Source: Halostreptopolyspora alba (GTDB lineage Bacteria; Actinomycetota; Actinomycetes; Streptosporangiales; Streptosporangiaceae). Taken from it: DNA of 64,000 bases. The DNA is taken from NCBI GenBank assembly GCA_003725585.1, contig RJMB01000001.1, positions 434,001 through 498,000 on the forward strand, written 5' to 3'. The notes beneath the pieces are model-generated. The model did not search any database. It was not told the origin of the DNA and worked only from the letters and a program-made list of their open reading frames with translations. This document shows, piece after piece, positions 59,090 through 64,000 of the stretch; within the stretch, counting starts at the first letter, position 1; the number at the start of each line of letters is the position of its first letter. The position numbers and the translations under genes are program-made.

Positions 59090-62000
59090 TCACGTGAGGA
59101 GGGTGGCTACGCGGCTGATGTAGTCGTCGCGCCCGATGAACCCGCCGGCGCGACCGGGCGGTACGGCGAGTCCGTCGACGAGCGCGCCGAGTCGCCCGGC
59201 GACGTCTTCTGCCGCGTTCGTGCGGGCGGTACTCAGGACGTCGGCGTCGCCGGGGCGTAGCGACCCCTGGTTGAGGTGCCAGGCGGCGGAGTCGAGGACG
59301 AGGTCGAGCCCATGGAGGCGGCGGGCCGATTCGAGCGCGCTTCGCCACGGTTCGTTCGTGGCGGCGATGAGGCGGTCGAACTCCTCGAGAGTGCGTCGTG
59401 CGAGGTGGACGCGGGCGAGCTCCTCGATCTCGGCGAGGTAGGGGTTGGGATCGTCAAGGTCGACGCGGTGGCGGAGTTGGTCGGCGAGGACACGCTCGTG
59501 CAGGGACACGAGGCGCAGTGTCGAGCGCGCGTCGCCCGTTCCAGGGCCGTCAGGCGTGGGGGTGGGCGAGGTGTCGGTTCCGTCGAGGAGTTGTTTCCCA
59601 GCCTCAAGGAGCAACAGCCGGGTGTCGCCTCCTGCCGCGTGGAAGGATTTGGCCATGTCCTCGTAAACGGTGATGCGATTGGCGTGCAGTACGCCTTGGA
59701 AGCCGCAGAGCCGCCGGCAGGTGGAGGTGACGGACTCCAGGGTGGTGGCCGCGGCGGCTTTGGCGAGGGTGCGATCGCGGTTGGCGGCGATCCAGGGCGC
59801 GTATGCGGCGTCGCTGTCCGCCCGGCGCGGCTCGGCGGTGTTCGTGCCGAGGCGTTCGTCGACGAAGTCGCGACGGACCCTCTCCACATAGGAGCCCGTG
59901 GCGTAGACACGTGCGACCGCCGAGGCGAGATCGCTCCTGTGGGTGGCGAACGCGAGCGCGGGGGTTCCCGGATCGCCGATGATCCGCTGGGCGTTGTAGC
60001 GGAAGGCGATGGCGACCGCGGCGCGGACGGCCGAAGCGAGCGCGACGGCGGCGAAAACGACGGCGGAGTTGACTCCCCCCAGCGACCGGGCGAGTCGCTG
60101 CGTCGGCGTCAGGGGATCGGCGACGCCGCTGCCGGTGATGGCGGCGGTGTCGCGGAGCCAGTAGCCGAACGGGATCTCGGCGTCCCGGAAACGGATCACC
60201 GAGTAGTCGAGCGGCACCGGGGCTCCTCCGGGCAGGATCGTCACATCGACTCGGGGATGGGGGAAGCCGAACGCGAACGCGTGGATTCCGTGGTCGGAGT
60301 CGTCGACGACGAGGCGGGCGTTGACGACCGCGGTGCGTCCGAGTCCGGTCCAGCCGACGTTGGGCATGATCTTCAGCGCGGCGTCGTCGGGCGTGTGGAG
60401 CGTGAAGGTGTCGCGTTCGCGGTCGTAGCGGGCCTCGGTGCGGATGGTGGTCTGGGATCCGCCACGTCCGAGTTCGGTGGCGACGATCGCCCCGGGGGCG
60501 TCCATGGTGTCGAGGTTGGCGGTAAGGGCGTCCAGATCGTCGTCGGTGTGCCCGCATTCGACCAGGGCGGTGGTGGCGACACCGTAGTGCACCATGGCGG
60601 CGTGCATCATGGCGGGATCGACGATTCCGGCCCATTCCATACCGGCCAGTAGGCGCATGGGGGAGCCGTGCAGGTCCCGGGCCGGCCCCAGGGCTCGGCC
60701 GAAGGCACGGAGGCGACGGTAGACGGCGCTGACGCCGGTGAGGTTCCAGGAGAACTCGGGCAGGTCGAGAAGTTCGTCGAGTTCGGCCCACACGGGCATG
60801 CGGTCGCGAAAGAGTGGATGCGGAGGCATTTCACCACCTCGCTGTACCGGTTGTGGTGAAAGTCGGGTATGTGTTGGGGAGTTCACCGCCGTTTCCCGGT
60901 CCGGTGGCGGGGAGTGCCCGTCCACCAGTTCGGTGTACCAGTAGCGCCGCAGGTTCCAGGTGCGCTTGGGGAGCCGTGGACGCGCCGCGGCCTGGTCGGG
61001 CGGGGCGGCGAGGACGGCGTGGGCGTTGGCTCCGGAGAGCCCGAAGGAGGAAACGGCCGCCCGACGGTGGCCGTCCACGGGCCACGGTTCGCGGGCGGTC
61101 GGCACGCGAAGTGCCGAGTCGTCCCAGTCGATGGCGGGAGCGAGGGCTGTGAGGTGCAGGGAAGCGGGCACCTGGCCGTGTTCGAGGGCAAGGACCGCTT
61201 TGAGGAACCCCGCGAGTCCCGCGACGGGTTCGAGGTGGCCGATGTTGGTCTTGACGGATCCGACGAGACACGGGCGCGGGTCGCCGCCGTAGACCTCGTT
61301 GAGGGCGGCGAGTTCGATCTCGTCGCCGGTTCTGGTCCCCGGACCGTGGGCTTCGACATAGGCGATCTCGCCGGGGCGGCGTCCTGCGTCGGCGAGGGCT
61401 TTCCGCATCATGCGAACCTGGCCGGGGCCGCTGGTGGCGACGATATTGCGCCCGGACCGGCCGTTGGCGTTGACCGCGCTGCCTTCGACGACGGCGTGGA
61501 TCGGGTCGCCGTTGCGCAGGGCGTCGGACAGGCGCCGCAGGAGGACGGCGGCGACGCCTTCGCCGCGGGGATAGCCGTCGGCGTCGACGCTGGCGAACGC
61601 GGAACGCCCGTGTGGCGAAAGGGCTTTCGCGAGGCCGTGGGAGGGGCCGCCGTGGGGGTTGAGGATCAGGTGCGTTCCAGCGGCGAACGCGGTGTCGACC
61701 TCGCCGCTTCGGAGCGCCCGGCAGGCGGTGTGGACGGCGGTCAACGACGCCGAGCATGAGGTGTCGAGCGTGGTGCTCGGCCCCTGGAGGTCGAAGAAGT
61801 GCGACACCCGTCCGGACAGGAAGCTCTTGAGCCCTCCGCCGGACAGTGTGTACATGTTCGGCGGCACAGTAGCGGTCGAAAGGTCCCAGTAGTCGGAGTG
61901 GGACTCGCCGACCCAGATCCCGCTGCGCGGGCCCGCGATGTCGGCCACCGAGAGCCCGGCGTCGTCGATGGACTCCTGGACGGTCATGAGTAGCAGGCGC

Positions 62001-62965
62001 AGGCGCGGATCCGAGCGGTGGGCCTCGCGGGGGCCGAACCCGAAGTACCGGGCGTCGAACCGGTCGACGCCGTCGACGAATCCGCCCGCGCTCATGATCT
62101 GTTGCTCCTCGTCGCGGATGCGGTCGGCCGGGACGGGGCCGACGGCGCTACGGCCGGCACGGAGCAGCTCCCAGAAGGAGGCGGGGTCGGCGGCTCCGGG
62201 GAACCGGCAGGCCATACCGATCACGGCGACCGGATCGGCCTGGGGCGCGCCGGCGGTGTCGCGCGCGACGACGCGGACCGTTTCGTCGCGTCGTTCGGTG
62301 ACGAGGAAATGGCCGGCGTCGACGAGATCGACGGAGACCTCGGCGTGTGTCGTCTCGCTCCAGGCCGTCAGGCTGCCGGGCTCGAACAGCGGGTCTCGCG
62401 CGCCGCAGACGGCCGTGATGGGACAGGCCAGCCTGTGCGGTGCGGGTCGGTAGTCCCCCACGGCCGTGGCGTCGGCGCGGATGGCGTCGACGTTCGCGCG
62501 GACCGCGTCGCGAGCGGATTCGGGGGCGCCGCCCAGCCGGATGACCTCATCGACCATGTCGTCGTCGGACAGTTCGTGCTGGGAGGAGAACCGGCGGGGA
62601 GGCAGGTGGGGAGGCGGCGCGGAGAGGGCGAACAGCCGTTCGGGGCCGGTGCCGTGCCGTTCGCCGAGCAGGGCGGCCACGGCGTGGGCGAGCCACGCTC
62701 CCATCGAGTGGCCGAGGAGGCAGTAGGGCCCGTTCAGGAGGGGGATGACGTCGGAGGCGACGCCTTCGGCGAGGGTACGCAGGGATGTGACGAGCGGCTC
62801 GTGCCGCCGCGGGCCTCTCCCGGGCAGCAGCACCGGGAGCACGTCTACCCCGAGAACACGCCAATCCGCGAAGAGGGAGGGTGGCGCGCCCGAGTGGGGA
62901 AAGCAGAGCAGGTGCAGGTCGGCGGCGGGGTCGGGGTCGTGTGCGAGCCACGGAGTCGACGGCAC
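59090..62965 (-). CDS. Thioesterase-ketosynthase-acyl-CoA oxidase fusion
   Basis: 1291 aa if translated from GTG 62965 (GAAAGGA seven bases upstream). Residues 1-240: alpha/beta-hydrolase thioesterase, GHSMG with Ser 87, Asp 191, His 219. Residues 243-690: type I polyketide ketosynthase starting DPVAVIGMACRFPG, DTSCSAS with Cys 404, EAHGPGT with His 540, NIGH with His 577. Residues 713-1291: acyl-CoA oxidase-like flavoprotein (ATELGRGGSQTTIRTEARYD). There is no AT or ACP domain. The usual oxidase FEG Glu region reads SFHAAGGDTRLL, so the catalytic base may be changed. A second start at ATG 60829 (GAGGTGG upstream, 579 aa) could yield a separate oxidase. Confidence 0.8.
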   Translation of the reverse strand: MPSTPWLAHDPDPAADLHLLCFPHSGAPPSLFADWRVLGVDVLPVLLPGRGPRRHEPLVTSLRTLAEGVASDVIPLLNGPYCLLGHSMGAWLAHAVAALLGERHGTGPERLFALSAPPPHLPPRRFSSQHELSDDDMVDEVIRLGGAPESARDAVRANVDAIRADATAVGDYRPAPHRLACPITAVCGARDPLFEPGSLTAWSETTHAEVSVDLVDAGHFLVTERRDETVRVVARDTAGAPQADPVAVIGMACRFPGAADPASFWELLRAGRSAVGPVPADRIRDEEQQIMSAGGFVDGVDRFDARYFGFGPREAHRSDPRLRLLLMTVQESIDDAGLSVADIAGPRSGIWVGESHSDYWDLSTATVPPNMYTLSGGGLKSFLSGRVSHFFDLQGPSTTLDTSCSASLTAVHTACRALRSGEVDTAFAAGTHLILNPHGGPSHGLAKALSPHGRSAFASVDADGYPRGEGVAAVLLRRLSDALRNGDPIHAVVEGSAVNANGRSGRNIVATSGPGQVRMMRKALADAGRRPGEIAYVEAHGPGTRTGDEIELAALNEVYGGDPRPCLVGSVKTNIGHLEPVAGLAGFLKAVLALEHGQVPASLHLTALAPAIDWDDSALRVPTAREPWPVDGHRRAAVSSFGLSGANAHAVLAAPPDQAAARPRLPKRTWNLRRYWYTELVDGHSPPPDRETAVNSPTHTRLSPQPVQRGGEMPPHPLFRDRMPVWAELDELLDLPEFSWNLTGVSAVYRRLRAFGRALGPARDLHGSPMRLLAGMEWAGIVDPAMMHAAMVHYGVATTALVECGHTDDDLDALTANLDTMDAPGAIVATELGRGGSQTTIRTEARYDRERDTFTLHTPDDAALKIMPNVGWTGLGRTAVVNARLVVDDSDHGIHAFAFGFPHPRVDVTILPGGAPVPLDYSVIRFRDAEIPFGYWLRDTAAITGSGVADPLTPTQRLARSLGGVNSAVVFAAVALASAVRAAVAIAFRYNAQRIIGDPGTPALAFATHRSDLASAVARVYATGSYVERVRRDFVDERLGTNTAEPRRADSDAAYAPWIAANRDRTLAKAAAATTLESVTSTCRRLCGFQGVLHANRITVYEDMAKSFHAAGGDTRLLLLEAGKQLLDGTDTSPTPTPDGPGTGDARSTLRLVSLHERVLADQLRHRVDLDDPNPYLAEIEELARVHLARRTLEEFDRLIAATNEPWRSALESARRLHGLDLVLDSAAWHLNQGSLRPGDADVLSTARTNAAEDVAGRLGALVDGLAVPPGRAGGFIGRDDYISRVATLLT

Positions 62966-62988
62966 GGCCGAATCCTTTCCGGGCGAGA

Positions 62989-63750
62989 CTAGAACTGGCT
63001 GAATCCGCCGTCGACGCTGATCGCCGTTCCCGAAATGGCCGCGCCCTGGGGAGAGGCGAGAAGGGCGACGAGGGCGGCGACCTCGGCGGGGTCGACCATG
63101 CGACCGAGGTCGCCGGTGTAGTGCTGGGCGGCGGCGGTGAAGTCGGCGCCGGCGGTTTCGATCGCGCCTTGCAGTTCGCGGGGGATCATCTCTGTGTCGG
63201 TAATGCCGGGACAGACGGCGTTGACGCTGACGCCGCGGGTGGTGACCTCCTTGGCGAGGGTTTTGGTGAATCCGATGAGCGCGTGTTTGGAGGCGGTGTA
63301 GCCGGGAAGTCCGGCGACTCCGGTCTTGCCCGCGATGGAGGACATGTTGACGATCCGCCCGTAGCCCCGAGGCAGCATGTGCCGCAACGCGGAGCGGCAC
63401 GCCCAGAACGCCGAGCTGACGTTGAGAGTGAAGGCGCGGTCTAGGACGTCGTCGTCGAGCTCGGTGACGGGACGTCCGTCGTCGGTGACGCCTCCGGCGT
63501 TGTTGACGAGTACATCGATGCGGCGGTGCTCGTCCACGGTCTCCTCGACGAGACGAGCGACCTGCGCGGGGTCGGTGGCGTCGCACTCGATGTAGCGGAC
63601 ACGGCTTCCCCCCAGGGCGGAGACCGCGTTCCGGCCGCGCTCGGGTGACCGGCCGGAGACGATGACGGTGGCACCGTCGGCGAGAAGCTTTTCCGCGCAG
63701 GCGAGCCCGATCCCTGCCGTGCCACCCGTGATGACTGCGACGTTTCCCAT
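62989..63750 (-). CDS. Short-chain dehydrogenase/3-oxoacyl-ACP reductase (FabG-like)
   Basis: 253 aa classical SDR: NAD(P) motif TGGTAGIG, NNAG, catalytic Ser in MSSIAG, and YTASK with Tyr and Lys; ends ISGTAISVDGGFSQF as FabG-type enzymes do. Likely reduces a beta-keto thioester to the hydroxyl in polyketide or fatty-acid-like chain extension. Lies 21 bases after the FabF-like gene and 23 before the thioesterase-ketosynthase gene, so one operon. Confidence 0.9.
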   Translation of the reverse strand: MGNVAVITGGTAGIGLACAEKLLADGATVIVSGRSPERGRNAVSALGGSRVRYIECDATDPAQVARLVEETVDEHRRIDVLVNNAGGVTDDGRPVTELDDDVLDRAFTLNVSSAFWACRSALRHMLPRGYGRIVNMSSIAGKTGVAGLPGYTASKHALIGFTKTLAKEVTTRGVSVNAVCPGITDTEMIPRELQGAIETAGADFTAAAQHYTGDLGRMVDPAEVAALVALLASPQGAAISGTAISVDGGFSQF

Positions 63751-63771
63751 CGGAGCGGCTCCCTTGTGAGA

Positions 63772-64000
63772 CTAGGCGGTGGTGAAGGCGAGGACGGCGT
63801 TGTGGCCGCCGAAGCCGAAGCTGCTGGAGACAGCGTTTGCCAGCGTCTGTGACCGGGCGTCGCCGATGACGAGGTCGAGGTCCTCGGCCCCCGCGCACGG
63901 TGTTCCGAGATTCGCCACGGGGGGCACGGTTCTGGTGTGCAGCGCGAGGGCGGTATAGGCGGCCTCGATCGCGCCGGCCGCCCCCATGGTGTGGCCTGTG
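63772..64000 (-). CDS. Beta-ketoacyl synthase (FabF-like), C-terminal part only
   Basis: The frame enters from the right edge; about 76 C-terminal residues are visible, including TGHTMGAAGAIEAAYTALAL (the active-site His block) and SSSFGFGGHNAVLAFTTA at the end. These match KAS II (FabF)-type elongating ketosynthases or the KS-alpha/CLF of type II systems. It precedes the FabG-like gene in one operon. Start and active Cys lie outside the window. Confidence 0.85.
   Translation of the reverse strand, partial: TGHTMGAAGAIEAAYTALALHTRTVPPVANLGTPCAGAEDLDLVIGDARSQTLANAVSSSFGFGGHNAVLAFTTA

Noticed and set aside
63000..63898. N-terminal 311 codons before the thioesterase
   Set aside because: They lie opposite the frame of the FabG-like gene and look like a shadow frame; GTG 62965 has a ribosome site.
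1..64000. CRISPR arrays, tRNA or rRNA genes, prophage integrase
   Set aside because: No regularly spaced repeats, cloverleaf-like sequences or integrase motifs were recognised by eye; a tRNA or RNA-family search would be decisive.

Overview
The window is high-GC DNA (third codon positions almost always G or C, many GTG starts, stop-start overlaps of 1-4 bases) with gene families typical of filamentous actinomycetes: XRE/DUF397 pair, PaaX, TAXI-TRAP transporter, Wadjet operon, DUF6745, cytochromes P450 and polyketide-type genes. The order Streptosporangiales, perhaps Nocardiopsaceae, is the best guess from gene content alone; no marker gene fixes it. No rRNA, tRNA or CRISPR array was recognised.

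Layout. (1) 223-4534: an alpha/beta hydrolase diverges from a MarR regulator whose gene overlaps a PEP-synthase/rifampin-phosphotransferase-like gene; a dyad operator sits on the MarR promoter. (2) 4624-12210: an acyl-CoA dehydrogenase and a two-subunit CoA-transferase diverge from a LysR regulator, followed by a TAXI-TRAP importer. Nearly the same 18-base box lies in the LysR/CoA-transferase gap and upstream of the TRAP genes, so this looks like one carboxylic-acid uptake and CoA-activation regulon. (3) 12250-13938: DEAD-box RNA helicase. (4) 14311-22628: an eight-gene minus-strand operon (BtpA/SgcQ-like protein, PfkB kinase, sugar-type ABC importer, phosphotriesterase-family enzyme, amidotransferase-like protein, TenA-like protein) diverging from a LacI-type regulator; it looks like a catabolic route for an unidentified sugar or nucleoside-like substrate. 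(5) 22583-23710: M20 peptidase. (6) 23976-32456: a complete jetABCD (Wadjet) anti-plasmid operon. (7) 32516-36301: MFS exporter with divergent AraC regulator, a small hypothetical gene, and an XRE/DUF397 pair.

(8) 36847-48666: a type III CoA-transferase, two 2-hydroxyacyl-CoA dehydratase-like subunits that have lost most cluster cysteines, a PaaX regulator, an ABC importer and two tandem P450s with an unusual I-helix. Together they suggest uptake and oxidation of an aromatic or other carboxylic acid. (9) 48721-58754: mostly single genes: a DUF6745 gene and its partner, an HTH_42 protein, a SWIM protein, a VOC protein, hemerythrin, cold-shock protein, a PPOX-type flavoprotein, a lipoprotein, and an AbrB-like regulator divergent from a DUF418 membrane protein. 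(10) 58755-64000: a decayed IS3-type transposase fragment, then the edge of a polyketide/fatty-acid-like cluster: an in-frame thioesterase-ketosynthase-acyl-CoA oxidase reading frame, a FabG-like reductase and the end of a FabF-like ketosynthase that runs off the window.

Most notable: the TE-KS-oxidase architecture, the cysteine-poor dehydratase pair with an fldABC-like gene set, the BtpA/PfkB/PTE/TenA operon, the P450 pair, the shared LysR box, the complete Wadjet operon, and a perfect 24-bp inverted repeat at 36444-36504.
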